From: Laccaria trichodermophora
Taxonomy: Eukaryota; Basidiomycota; Agaricomycetes; Agaricales; Hydnangiaceae
Reading direction: 5' to 3'
Length of the DNA stretch: 64,000 nt
Assembly (NCBI GenBank): GCA_018417955.1
Contig: JACTVC010000007.1
Location: forward strand, 1,612,001 to 1,676,000
Below, piece by piece: positions 10,987 to 22,306 of this stretch. A model generated the notes under the pieces. It had not been told where the DNA came from, did no database searches, and worked only from the letters and a program-made list of their open reading frames with translations. Both the position numbers and the translations under genes were made by a program. Each line of letters starts with the position of its first letter. The stretch's first letter is position 1.

Positions 10987-12820
10987 TGTCAGATGTGACC
11001 CATCAAAACAGGGCCAAGCCTCCTATGGCTCCCGCTCACATTCTGGAGACAGAAGGGTCACGTCTCACTGTGTGGCCACCCACACAACTGCTTGTTTCCA
11101 TTACAAACATGCCCACACTTTTGTCAGAGGTGGAAGCTGTTGAATTTTCACAACAGCTGGGCCCCGAGTTTTTATCTCAATTCAGTTTTCCTCCTGTGGC
11201 TGCAAACAGCCCCCAGCCTGCTCCCTCTCTGCATCTGGTATCATTTTGCTTTCTACTTTGTTAATATTTGCTCAATTACGGTCATAGATTTCGAGCTATC
11301 TCCCGAGGAACAACAAGAGATTGGAGACGATCCTGAGGCAAATGAGACCGAGTTTTCAGACTTCAGCACCGGATTTGGCAGCATTCGAGCTGACCAGGTG
11401 TTGAGCAATGCCGATCAAGCTGTTCGCAACACCAATGTAAGTCCTACTCTGGCTTTTATTTGAAATTTTACTCTATTTGCATCGATTACATCAACCCCTG
11501 TTCCGTTGCACACTCAGAGACTTATCCAACAAGGAGTTACAGGACAGAGGACTCCAACTGCCGCCACTCTGCAGGCACACCTGACACGGTGTACCCACAC
11601 TGTCCCTCCTACACCCTCTCGTGAAAAGGAGAACACCCCTGTTTGTGTCTTGTCTTGCTTTCCCCCCCATGAACTGGTATCTAATTTGTCTGACCATGTC
11701 CAGCTTCTTGCATCCACCACCCCTTCCAAACGATCTCATGGCGATGATAGTTGGATATTGACGAGGCTGCCGCCAGAATTGGTGATGAATCCATTCACCA
11801 AAAGAAGAAAGGAGTCCATGCAAGTGATCTAGGCCCAGCCTGCAAGCGGATCATCGAGCAAGCCTGGTGCCATTTTCATTTCCATGTTGCGACATTCCCA
11901 TATCCAGATTTGGAAGACCAAGTCAACAAGTGGGCTAGAGAATCATGGTATGCAGGCCTTGGGGAACTCATTGAGGGGATGGGATATATCAGCAGCTCTG
12001 ATCCAATGGAAGATGAGATGGCCCTGGTTAGTCATTCAAAGTTTTCCTCTTTTCCACTTTTGTTTTATAATGTCTCCTTACCTTCAGCAGCGTGTCTACC
12101 AGCTCTGTGGTCAGATTAAACTGCATGCACGGGAGGTGGTGGCAGCATGCCTCAGCTTGAACAACTCCACAAATGTCGACGTCGTTAACAAGAATTGAGA
12201 GCTCATTCAAACCTACAAGGACCGCAACAGTTTCATTTTTCGGGTTCTCCTTTTGTGATTGACACCTATTGCAAATCGACTTTTAGAACCCATTCAATCC
12301 TATGGAACCAGCCTCTATCTTTCGCAGTGTCATGATTGAAGACATGATTATTAAGATGTGGTACAATGAACGGTCAAAATCTGAGGCCATTCTCACTCCG
12401 ATGTACTTCGAGAAGGGCATTCCCCTTGAAACACTCGCGCTTATCTGTGCTGGTGTTTGTTTGTAACCCATCCTCATCTTTGGTCACTTAGCTAATCATA
12501 ACCATAGCTCCAGAATGCACTCGATGAGTGGCAAACAGGAGTTCTCGTGAAGATCCCATTCGGCGTGAAGGTCTATGAACCGGTTTATGACATCCATCTC
12601 ACCAACCTCTGTAACTGGCACACGTACACCGCAACACGCCAGAAAAGTGCTGAGAAGCTGCAGAAGGACCTCCTTCTCAAGGACCAGCACGTCAACCCTC
12701 CCCATTCTGATCTGCTGCAAGCTGATTTATTTGTGCAGGGAAAATGCTGGTGTCACCATCACTCTCAACACATCAAATGGATTCACCTTCAGTGATGCCG
12801 ACTTCGCCCTCTATGAGTAG
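10980..12820 (+). pseudogene. DUF6532-type gene, probably decayed
   Basis: Multi-exon plus-strand gene. The core resembles the basidiomycete DUF6532 family: FYPDLEDQ-like and KWARESWY (about 11,900-11,950), PMEDEMAL, then after an intron QRVYQLCGQIKLHAREVV, FNPMEPASIFRSVMIEDMI, YFEKGIPLETLALICAG and LQNALDEWQTG. Clear introns are 11,238-11,287, 11,437-11,517, 12,026-12,087, 12,243-12,286 and 12,464-12,508. The first ATG (10,980) overlaps the Plavaka start on the other strand; 11,026 (MAPAHILETEG) is an alternative. An in-frame TGA at 12,196-12,198, an unexplained frame change near 11,700-11,750 and another before the end (ENAGVTITLNTS) suggest it is no longer intact. Function of the family is unknown; such genes are often found near transposons in these fungi. 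Confidence 0.75.
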
Positions 12821-13230
12821 TTGGCCACATTTTCATACCTGTCTTATGCTCCAATTCTTACAATCATTGTCATTCCTTTGGTACCCTCCTTTCAATAGTA
12901 CTTAATACTCTACCACTTCCTCATGATGCCTATACAGTCTATACTACATTTATTAGTTGCTTAACAGTACCCACAATACATTTTCTATTTCAGAATTTTT
13001 TGGACAATTTTTGGAACATCATCAGCAGCCTCCAGCACATTGACCACCTTCCATAATTTATGCTTGATGGCTGTAGAGATCTAGGTGATCAGTAGTCCTG
13101 GTAGATCAGGTAGGAGCCTGCTACCCGAACTACACACGTCTACCGTAGAAATAGGAAATTACAGAGTTTTACATACAACGAGGCTATCAACAGATCTACT
13201 GATCACTATACGCCTACATAGGTCTAGGTA
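12821..13230. other. Intergenic DNA with a short inverted repeat
   Basis: AT-rich spacer. From 13,075 to 13,235 it contains facing copies of gtgatcagtag (about 13,084 and 13,200) and several ctaggtaga/tctacctag-like words. This looks like the eroded ends of a small inverted-repeat element. No coding signal is seen. Confidence 0.4.
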
Positions 13231-13239
13231 GACCTTGTC

Positions 13240-14250
13240 CTGTTTCCAGATGAGGCTATCCAGAACTCGGTTGATTCGAATATTCTCACATGCCTTGGTG
13301 ATGACCTTGATGAGTACAGTTCTTTGGTGGTTGAAGTGAGTTACTTGATCTGCTGGAGTATTAACACATTAACACTTGAAATTCTCATAGTATAGCTCCA
13401 TTTTTGAGCCAGCTGAGCTTCAGCTCTTGCAGAGCAACCTTGCTCTCATGTGTAATGATATACGCCAGGCATATGATGGAGCCTTGAATGAATCACACCA
13501 TGGACGTCCAACAATAGTCAAGGCCATTCGCACTGGTCAACCTGGAAGGCCTGCCATTTCCATTGATCCTGATTTTCTCTGTTGGGCCTATTCACTGCAT
13601 TCAACATCAAGCATCGGTAGATTTCTAGGTGTTAGCTGACAGACTGTTCGTAATGCCCTTCTGGAACATGGCATCACAAGTCCACAGCAGAATCCTTTTC
13701 TGGAAAACTCTGCTGCTGAAGGAGATTCAGTGCTAAATCTTGCTGCAAACTTAGACATTTATTCCACTTCCTCATCTGATGACACCGTCTTCTGAATCCC
13801 AATCTTCCAATCCCATCTTTATTTTCATCTGATATAAACCTGACATCCCCATCAGTGGAGCCTGCAGCTGGTGATACCATGCAGGCAAGTTCGTATACAG
13901 GGCCTTTGTCCTCAATCACAGATGGTGAACTTGATGAACTAATTGTGCAGTTGCGAAGCCACTATTGCCATGATGGACAGCATGGTATGGATATATGAAT
14001 CTCATAAAGTATGTATGTTCTGATACCAAGACAGGTCTCATCCATTGGGGAATTGTCATTCACAGCTTCATTGATGGATACTCACAGTTAATAACAGCCT
14101 TATGGGCCAGTGATAATAACCGTGGCCAGACTGTTCTCAGTCTCTTTCTTCTGGCTGCTCAACTCTTTGGTGTCCCATCGTGGATAAGAGGTGACCATGG
14201 TGTTGAATATATTCTTCTTGCTGCATGGATGGAAGCAAATGTAAATCCAT
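13240..14250 (+). pseudogene. Integrase-core-like gene, truncated
   Basis: Resembles the agaricomycete family annotated as integrase core domain proteins. An N-terminal exon ends at 13,336 before a GT...AG intron (13,337-13,391). The next exon carries SHHGRPTIVKAIRTGQPGRP, DFLCWAYSLHSTSSIGRFL and, after a TGA at 13,637-13,639, QTVRNALLEHGI. The catalytic-type core follows at 13,995-14,240: HWGIVIHSFIDGYSQLITAL, DNNRGQTVLSLFL, VPSWIRGDHGVE and AAWMEANV. Several stops and shifts lie between. The reading ends near 14,250 where a GGAATCC-family element takes over, so the C-terminal part is missing. The role of the family is not established; it is probably transposon-derived. Confidence 0.8.
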
Positions 14251-14566
14251 CCCCATCTGTTTGTTGTCATCACGTCGCCATCGGTGATGTATCCCCTGCT
14301 TCTTGTGTGAGAAAACAGGGGGGGACAAGATTCATGTAGCTCACCTGGCCGTCCTCTAAATTCTGGAACCATGGTTGGGTCATTGTCCTGTGCTGTCGTT
14401 GTTCTCTCGTTGATTGTCACAGTGCCTGCCTCTTGCACTAGCATCGCCACTTTGTTGTTGTTGTTGCGATGTGTAGTGGTAGTTGGCACAGTGGCTGTTG
14501 GTGGATGGTGATGATGCATCGCAGCATGACCCATCCGATCATGTGACCATTGATTGAAACCAAAAA

Positions 14567-14828
14567 CCAAAACCATGGGATGAAAACCAAAACCATAGAA
14601 TAGAACCATGTTTCTACCAAAAACCACTATCTAAGGCCATAAAAATAAGCAAAACCATGTAAAATACATAGAAACCAAAGTATATTGTGAGAAATCACAA
14701 CTAAAAAACAAAACCATGGGAAGAAAACCAAAGCCATAGAATAGAACCATGTGAAAACCACTATCTACAACCATAAAAATAAGCAAAACCATGTAAAATA
14801 CATAGAAACTATAATAGATTGTGAAAAA
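14567..14828 (+). repeat. Tandem duplication of about 131 bp
   Basis: Two adjacent copies (14,567-14,697 and 14,698-14,828) share blocks such as aaccatgtaaaatacataga and ccatagaatagaaccatg. The only major difference is a deletion of several bases in the second copy. Confidence 0.8.
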
Positions 14829-14864
14829 TACACTCATATGCCCTCCCCGGGTTATTCCATATGG

Positions 14865-15060
14865 AATCCATGGAATGGGGGGTGGACTGAACAAATTCCA
14901 GATGGATTCCATGGAATGGGGGATGGATTCCATGGATTGGGGATGGATTCCATGGTTTTGGGGGATGGATTCCATACTTTTGGGGGATGGATTCCATGAT
15001 TTTGGGGGATGGAATCCATGGAATGGGAGGATGGATTCCATGGACTTTCCATATGGAATG
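14865..15060 (+). repeat. GGATGGATTCCATGG minisatellite
   Basis: Six to eight units of about 24-27 bp, each ggatggattccatgg followed by an nnttttggggg or natggggg tail. The palindromic ttccatggaa gives every unit a small hairpin. It forms the subterminal repeat part of the element. Confidence 0.85.
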
Positions 15061-15227
15061 AGTTCATGGAATCCACCCTTCTACACTGATCCTATACTAT
15101 TTTTGGCATGGAATCCATGTGGACTCTATATGGAATGACTTTGTAGAATAAAAATCTTACACTTATAATTGTCTGTTGTTGTATTGATTGACATAGTACA
15201 AAAATTTGAGCTTTTATCTACTAAAAA

Positions 15228-17300
15228 TCATACATTATCATAACTATCATTATCATCATCATTACTATCACCACCATCACCATTATCCCCTTGTTTCATA
15301 TTTTCTTCCCCCTTTTTTATCTTCTCAAGAACATGTTGGGTATGATAAAATAACATTGCATGCAAAAACCAGTTGAAATTGTCAACAGTCATCCTATTCA
15401 AAATAGAATCAAATCCTCCAATCCACCCATTCAATTGTTCACATGCTTGAGTATTGAATGCTTGTTTCAAATGTTTTTTCCCATCTTTTGTCTCTGCTTC
15501 AATAACCAAATTAGGTGCTGATCCATCAAGAGGAGCAGGGTTGCAATATTCTCAGCAGATTATATCTGTAGTGCAATGATTGATGTAATGATATGCATCA
15601 ACTATAAGTTGGCTAGTCTTGCACCATTCATCCCAGCTTCCATTTTGAATGCTTGTTCTAAGAACCAGACATGCCTTATCAATGCATATATAATCTGGTC
15701 TTGTACTTTCATCTGGAAATGTATCTTTCATAAACTTCAGCATGTTTGTTGGTGACTCAGCTTTTGCAAACTTGACCCATGCAATGACAACACCACAAGG
15801 TGCAACAATTGTTTCCACACAATAAAAGTGCTGTGGACTGAAATACTTTTTATTTTCTACTTCAGGAGCATCCTCATCATGAGGTTGAGCATTTCTGGGA
15901 ACTTCTGGATTCCAGGCAAGATTTTCATTTGGTCAATTTAGCATTTGTCGTACCCCAGCCAAGCTTGACTTTGATCGAGACTGTCTATATCAATGCCAGT
16001 CATTGCGATGTTCATGACAAGCTTGAGTTCCATCAATCTTGTTATTTTGACAATCCTTAACACGACAACGATTATGAAATTCTCTTTCATGGGTCTGACA
16101 AAATGATTCTCCCTTTCCACGAGCATTTGTAAGGGGTTTTGTAGAATTATCAAATGCACAATGAGTTGGTCCCATAACAATGCCATCTATTAGAACCATG
16201 TTCACCATGGCTGGTTGGTTTCCAGTATCAACATCCATTGGGTCATCTGATTCTGCTAAATTTTGCAGTTCTTCAGCAGCTGCAGGATCCAATTGAAGTA
16301 CAGCTTGATTTTCATCAACACCAAGAACAGCTGCTGCATCATTGGCAACAGGTAAGCCTCATAGCACCACCTTCACCAAGAATAGCAAATGCATCATGAG
16401 TGAGATCATCAATTGATGGATTATCATTGGTTTCAAACATGACCCCTGAAGCTTGAGCAATGGTGTAAACTGTTTCATGAACAAATGCCTGCCAAATCTG
16501 ATGCCTTTCAATTTTGAGTGACTCTTGTTTTTGATAGCTGTTGGTCCAGAATTCAGCATAAGCTGCAACTGATGCATGAAAGCTGTATGTTCCATTGACA
16601 ACAGCATTTGAAAATGGCCTGTCAACATATAGAGATTTTCCTAGTTTCAGATATTTTGCATCATTGAGGTATACCTGTCTCTGAGGACCTCCAACTTGAG
16701 GATAATTTTCATGATCAGCAAAATAGTGAGTTTGGCAATTAGAACATTTTCCATTCAGAACAACAACCTCTTTAAAAATTTCAGAACCTTTAATAAGAGT
16801 TGTTGTGGCAAGCTCATTTGGATCTGAATGTTGCAAAATGGCACAGCCTCGACATTTCATATCAGAACAAACATTTGATGGTGGGCAAATTATCATAACA
16901 GCCTAAATTTCCTTTTTTGTAATTGGCTGCAGTCTTTGAATTAGGTTTCCATCACTCCCATAGGAATTGAGAGCCTATAAATCAGCAAAGTTGTTAAGTT
17001 TTGTTCCAATGTTACTTATAATTTGATTTTCAGGCATTGATGTCCAATTTTCTGAGTGCGTGAACAAAGTTTTGAGTTTTGGTTTTGGAGTTTGCTTTTT
17101 GACCTCACAAGCCAATGATTTTATCCATGAGCTCAAAAGAACCTGATTTTCATCTGAAAGTTGGGGATTTTGCTGGCATTGGTGCAAGTTCAATGATTTT
17201 GCATAGCATTGGCACCAGGGCACAAAAACAGCAGAATCATGAAGGGGCTGAGCATTTGTAGAACCATAAACAAGTGCAAAATTGAAACAGTTATGAGAGT
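15228..17300 (-). pseudogene. KDZ transposase, CxC5/CxC6 class
   Basis: KDZ proteins are DDE-type transposases common in mushrooms; one class carries the CxC5 and CxC6 cysteine clusters. Read from 17,300 down: an N-terminal exon (DSAVFVPWCQCYAKSLNLH), the CxC5 cluster (IICPPSNVCSDMKCRGC, then VLNGKCSNCQTHYFADHE, 16,700-16,880), AYAEFWTNSY and RHQIWQAFVHETVY (16,470-16,560), and the CxC6 cluster (CRVKDCQNNKIDGTQACHEH, 16,000-16,070). The transposase core follows: ETIVAPCGVVIAWVKFAKAE, RPDYICIDKACLVLRTSI, VDAYHYINHCTTD, then FNTQACEQLNGWIGGFDSIL and NFNWFLHAMLFYHT. The C-terminus is acidic. Frame changes near 16,350 and 15,940 and a TGA at 15,552-15,554 (arginine expected in the family) show it is damaged. 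Confidence 0.88.
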
Positions 17301-17475
17301 TGGAAGCCTCCAGAGTACTTGATCACTGAAAAAAAAAGGAGCACCAGTCAACATATTGAAAAAAATACAACAAAAAAATCAAACAAGTAAATCAAACAAG
17401 TAAATCAAACAAGTCCAAAGTCCAAAGTCAAAAAATCAAACAGTAAATCAAACAAGTCTAAAGTCCAAATTCTAC

Positions 17476-18660
17476 CTACCCACTAGCAGTGACCTTCTTT
17501 TTCTTATGACTCTTCTTCCTGTTATCAGCCTGCTCAGACTCTACTTCTTTCTGCTTCACTCCTTTCTGATTTCCTTTGCCAGCCCCAGCCCCAGCCCCAG
17601 ACTGAGACCCTTGAATCTTTTCCTTCTCCTTTAGACCCTTTGGAGATTTGGTAGTGGATTTCATCACTGACTTGCCTACTTTCTTGCCTTTCTGCTTCTT
17701 GAGCCATTCTACCAAGTCTGTGATAGAGTATTTAGACTTTGTGATACCCCAAAGATCAAGGTCTGATTTGGCATCAGGATCACCCTCCAACCAAGCTACC
17801 ATGTCTTCATAACCCTCCACCATGGGGAAGACTTTGGCATAGGAATTATGCCAGGTTGTCTTTGCCACAAAAAGTCCAATAACTTCAATTTTGTTTGGAT
17901 ACTTTCCAAACTGAGCCTGCCACTTGCGTTCAGCAACCATATCATTGATTTGTCCCTGAAGCTCATAGATGTGGGTGTAGCGTTGATACATAACTTGGAG
18001 AGTGGGGTTTGTGTCATAGCAAAGTGACTCATTAACTGTCAGCCCAGCTGCTTTGAGTCTACCAAGCAGATTCTCATCAATACTATGTTTAGAACCAGAT
18101 GGTGCAGAGACATCCATAGGAGAATCAGGACGAGAATGAGAATGAGACTCAGAAAATGCATGATGAGACATAGACTCAGACCGAGATTCAGATAAGGCAT
18201 AGTGAGATGATGGACCAGAAACATGAGTCGAAGGGGGGTAAGGAGAACCTGTAGAAAAGGAATAGCTGATTGGAAGACACTTGAGAAATATAGAAATAGA
18301 AATAAATTGAGAAAATGCAAAGAAAAGATGATAATAATGAAACTTACAAATAGAATGTGGCATTCATCATTTTCATCGGATTCAAGACTTTCGTTATCTG
18401 CCAAAGCATGCTCATAGTGACCTAATAAATTCCACTGCCAAGCACCAGACAGGTTTGATTGCACAAAAACATGACCCTCTTCAAAAATAGTCAGTTATAT
18501 CAAATGTGGAATATTTCTTTTACATACCTTTGACACTCTCAAGCTGATTAGCAACTTTCTTTAGAACAACTGCAGATTCAAGAGGAGGAATGGTTAAGAC
18601 ATGAAAAATTGTGTTGGCAGGAAGGGAGGGATCAGGAATGGCACTCAGTTTGACTGGGTC
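17476..18660 (-). CDS. Accessory gene linked to the CxC5/CxC6 KDZ element, copy 1
   Basis: Three exons by eye. Exon 1 ends near 18,525 (IPPLESAVVLKKVANQLES); exon 2 covers about 18,355-18,475 (WQWNLLGHYEHALADNESL) and ends at GTAAGT; exon 3 starts at about 18,248 and ends with the stop at 17,476. Exon 3 has a Ser/His-rich segment, a conserved block (ERKWQAQFGKYPN, KTTWHNSYAKVFP, YEDMVAWL, LDLWGITKSKYSITDLVEWL) and a very basic lysine-rich tail (KKSHKKKKVTASG) that suggests nucleic-acid binding or nuclear location. A diverged copy at 29,020-30,000 keeps the exon pattern and its position just upstream of a CxC5 transposase. No Pfam family comes to mind. Exon 3 has no internal stop over 240 codons. 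It could be a separate gene or 5' exons of the transposase transcript. Confidence 0.65.
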
Positions 18661-18663
18661 ACT

Positions 18664-19440
18664 GTATACCAGATAAGCAAACACTTTGTAGTTCACTTGA
18701 GCACTTCCTGCAAAGAAATGGTCACCTAAGTCTAGTCTGGGAAAATCTGCATGATTTAAGGCATTTCCCAATGCCTTTCCATGCAAAATACCCCCCATTG
18801 TACATGACTGTGTAGTGACTTCTGTCATGTTCAAAGGATCATTGAGCTCCAGGTCAATCTTGGATTCTGCTGCAATTGTGAACAAAGAATCTTGTACAAA
18901 GGCCTGCCAAATGTGAGCATGGGATAGATTTGTTGACTTTGTCCGATAGGTAACATTCCAATATTGTGAATATGCAGAAGCAGATGCATAGAAACTATAC
19001 ATTGCATTGATCACAGAGCTTAAAAACAATTGGTCCACCCATAGATTACTGCCAAATTTCAGATACTTTGCTGAGTTAAGGTAAACTTACTTTGGTTGCT
19101 TAGCTCTACCAAACTCATGAAAAAAGTGTTCATGATCTGCAGAATAAGATGTTTCACAATCTGAACATTTTGCTGTCAAAACTGAAACCTTTTTATAGAT
19201 CTTTCCAACATGTTGAAGAAGGGGTGCCAAAGCCCCTTCAAATGGAATTGTAACTGCGATGACAGCTGTTTCATCAATATCTATGGTGGTTGGTTGGGTA
19301 TTGGAAGGGAATAAGTTGACAGTACCTGCAATATCAATAGAAGTGTCTTCCCCAGCTGCATCAAAATCACCCATGTTTGAGGCATTTCCCATAGCCCTGC
19401 CACAGATAGTGGCTCCATATGGCTCCACTAGATCTAACTA
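18664..19440 (-). pseudogene. Second CxC5 fragment, fused to the accessory gene
   Basis: Contains VLTAKCSDCETSYSADHEHF (about 19,125-19,185), VYLNSAKYLKFGSNLWVDQ, INAMYSFYASASAYSQYWN and HAHIWQAFVQDSLFTIAA, each aligning with the CxC5 part of the intact-order gene at 16.5-16.8 kb. A TAA at 19,087-19,089 stands where the family has glutamine. After LELNDPLN the similarity stops and the frame runs on through HGKALGNALNHADF into accessory exon 1. A related motif (GRAMGNASNMGDF) precedes the CxC5 fragment, as if the fragment had landed inside the accessory gene and part of it were duplicated. The transposase core is absent. Confidence 0.7.
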
Positions 19441-19444
19441 ATTG

Positions 19445-20100
19445 AGAACCACTAGAACCTCAAATAGCCTTAACAGTGTGGGCCTGTCCATGCTGAGATG
19501 ATTGTCCATGAGGAGGACTGTGCATTTTCACATCCCAATTACCTTCATCAGAAGCATCAGCAAGAGCAGTGATAGTTTCACTGGGCTAAGGTCACTTAGA
19601 TCTAGAAGGTAGATCTATGCAAACAGTAGCAGACATAATTTTGGTGCTCTGGCCACCAGTATCAGAGTTAGAGTCAGAGTCACTATTATCACTACCACTG
19701 TCAGCCTGAGACCCAGAATTGTTACTGGGCTGGGATATTCCCAGCTACCACTTGTGCTAATGACAGTCCCATCTCATCTCATGGCGTGGTCCTTGCAAAG
19801 GTGGAGCTATCCCTTCAAAACATCATCCTATGTTTTGAATACCAAGATCCCAACAATGCAAAGGCTAGAGATGTAACATATCTTATATCATCATGAATTC
19901 TGCTCCATTTCATCCAATTTTAAGCTCATTGGAAGCACACAAATTAGAGCTTAAGAACAGTCAAGAACCCTAATATTTTGATGTTTACAATGACCTCTGA
20001 TAACATGTACCATTTTTGTGCAGATTCTTTGCTGGTAATTGGTCCATAGCCCTGCAATTTTTGAACTAAATTCAATTTATATAGATGCATTGGAACCAAA
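19445..20100 (-). other. Acidic serine-rich remnant and spacer
   Basis: On the minus strand around 19,550-19,720 a frame reads GSQADSGSDNSDSDSNSDTG, a low-complexity acidic stretch that could be the 5' part of the accessory/CxC5 chimera. It is interrupted by stops. The remainder to 20,100 shows no coding signal. Confidence 0.35.
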
Positions 20101-20329
20101 TTAAATGCCACCTTCTAGTGCAAAAAGAACAGAAAAAAGGAATATGTTTTGCAAAAGATACTTCATCCTCTTCATTGTTGCAGTTTTTGTAGGTCAACCA
20201 ATCTCTGGACAATGGTGTACTTTCTTCTCATTCCAGTCTTATTTTGATCATGGTGATTCATATAGAAGAAGGAATGTTTTTTTTATTGAAATCTACCATA
20301 CCAGTAGTTTCAGGTTACCTCAGGACAGT

Positions 20330-21453
20330 TCAAATTGCCCTTGTGTTTCCCAGAACATCCTGTGATGTCTTGTGACACCCTGGGAAAAATCTTACAAACA
20401 TGTTTGTCCCAGGAAAAAAGTGATTTTCCTGATGCTCCATGCTGCCAGTTTCAGAAATCATCTCCCACCCTTGATGGAGCCTGTAAATCTGACCAGGACT
20501 CAACCACAAACAAGCAGGCTGATCACAGTCAGCACACCTAAAACCAGTATGGACAAGTGGGGATACATGACTGGGCTCTGTATGTCTGACACTGAAGTAG
20601 ACAACTTCCTGAATGTCAGCCATGTATGGCAGGCTCTGTTGGGTGTCTGATCTCTTGGGAAGTCATTATAAACCCTGCTCCACAAACTGCCAGACAAGAA
20701 ACTCCAAGATCGAAACAGGAGGATAGCAGTGAGGGGGCAGAGGTGACAAAGGGCAGCATGGAGACTCTTCAGTAAGGTGGCACTGCTGATGTTGAAGGAA
20801 CTTGGGGTAACCCTGGGATGGCCTGGGGCAGGGGAGCTGTCTGATGACGGCGGACAGCGCTGAATGTCAGGAAGATCTCATCATACTGCTAATGAGCTGC
20901 TTACCAGAACTCTGGCAGGTAGTGAGTGTTGGGGCTTATTGTTCAGCATGCACTGCATGGCCAATTTGCAGATGCCTTTTCTAATGGGTTGCTGTTGGTA
21001 TGGCGAATGGTCAGTCTCTAAATTCAATATCAATAGGCTCTGGCAGCTGTTGCAGAGGGCAGCTGTACCATCCTCACTGCAAGTCTTCATATTTGGGGGG
21101 AAAAGCGAGGTGCACCTGCAGTCTGTTATCCTCAGGTAATCAGCCATCTCTTTCGCCCCTAAATTATTGGTGTTGTGGGAAGGCATCTCCCTCAGATGCC
21201 AAAATGTGGTGATGTATGCAGATTGGCAAGCTCTTCCTGCTTTCTCAGATTCATGCAAGAACCTGAAGATGTTTTGAGGCACTGAGTAGTGAATCTCTAA
21301 TTTCAAATTGACATCCTCATGGCTGAAGTCCACTCCCATGCCACTGACCCTTGCCAGTGCCTTCATGTCCCCTTCCTGCCAGGATTTCACCTCAGATTCC
21401 CTAGCATCCTCATTCCCATCTGCAGGATAGGTGAGGCATGGAAGTGCACCCAC
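20330..21453 (-). CDS. Unknown minus-strand ORFs
   Basis: Two long open frames: 20,881-21,453 (190 codons, including EIHYSVPQNIFRFLHESEK) and 20,330-20,623 (97 codons, including FRCADCDQPACLWL with a CxxC). An open frame this long is unusual in the surrounding sequence. I do not recognise either product, and plus-strand frames overlap them, so the coding strand is uncertain. They lie upstream of a palindrome that separates them from a KDZ fragment. Confidence 0.3.
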
Positions 21454-21615
21454 AAATTCCTTGGCAACCAGCTTAGAAGAGCAAAATATGACTGCCCTGT
21501 TCTGTGTTTAAAATTTGCCCAAGGCCTGCTGACTGTGGTTGAGAACAGTGAGTGGTTGGTCCTTGGTGAGGATAAAATTGGCCTCCTCCACATGACAGTT
21601 GGCAGGGCCCAATAC

Positions 21616-22306
21616 TACTCATGCCCAAAAAAAGTAATGGGCAACATTGAAATAGCTTGTTCTCACTCAAATCAGCACCAAACGACTCCAAATAAGTTGT
21701 AGACATAGAAATTAGGTCCACTAGGTCTTGAATCTGAGGGTAGAAAATTACCAAATAAGGAAATATCATAGATATTGTCTCTACAGTAGATGTTGCAGAA
21801 CACAAGCTTGCTAGGAGATTTTTTGTAGCAAAATTTATGTACACCACTCAAAAGGGGTTGAAAAATAGAGTAGAATCCATCTTTGGTTCATGCAATTTGG
21901 TCAAGATTTGAGCTCACAATTGCCTCTTGAAAGTGGGGCTCTGAAGGCAATTTTGGTGATTTCAGGCAATCTTCCCTGATTTTCACAGGTTTGAGGAGAC
22001 AATTGTAAGCTCAAATCTTGACCAAATTGCATAAACCAAAGATGGATCCTACTCTATTTTTCAACCCCTTTTGAGTGGTGTACATAAATTTTGCTACAAA
22101 AAATCTCCTAGCAAGCTTGTGTTCTGCAACATCTACTGTAGAGACAATATCTATGATATTTCCTTATTTGGTAATTTTCTACCCACAGATTCAAGACCCA
22201 GTGGACCTAATTTCTATGTCTACAACTTATTTGGAGTCATTTGGTGCTGATTTGAGTGAGAACAAGCTATTTCAATGTTGCCCGTTACTTTTTTTGGGCA
22301 GGAGTA
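21616..22306. mobile_element. Large palindromic (foldback) element, about 690 bp
   Basis: The two arms (21,616-21,945 and about 21,985-22,306) are near-identical reverse complements, so that the same 75-residue peptide is read on the minus strand from the left arm and on the plus strand from the right arm. Outer ends are tactcatgcccaaaaaaagt and its complement. TA occurs at both borders. The plus-strand KDZ fragment starts at the right border, suggesting that the element interrupted that gene. There is no transposase inside; the shared peptide has no known domain. Confidence 0.8.

Larger units (their letters stand above)
14290..15140 (+). mobile_element. GGAATCC-repeat family element, partial
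   Basis: Three parts in order: a ttgttgttgttg and ggtggatggtgatgatg core (14,400-14,540), an AT-rich part with a tandem duplication (14,567-14,828), and a run of ggatggattccatgg units with g-runs (14,860-15,060), ending with gaatccatgtggactcta. The same order of parts is seen in the family members at 27.5-27.9 and 28.2-28.5 kb. It sits in the integrase-like gene. I could not identify a target duplication. ORFs here (for example 14,821-15,138) are products of the repeat. Confidence 0.6.

Noticed and set aside
14631..15138. Several His/Pro/Trp-rich ORFs
   Set aside because: Translations of the ggatggattccatgg minisatellite in all frames.
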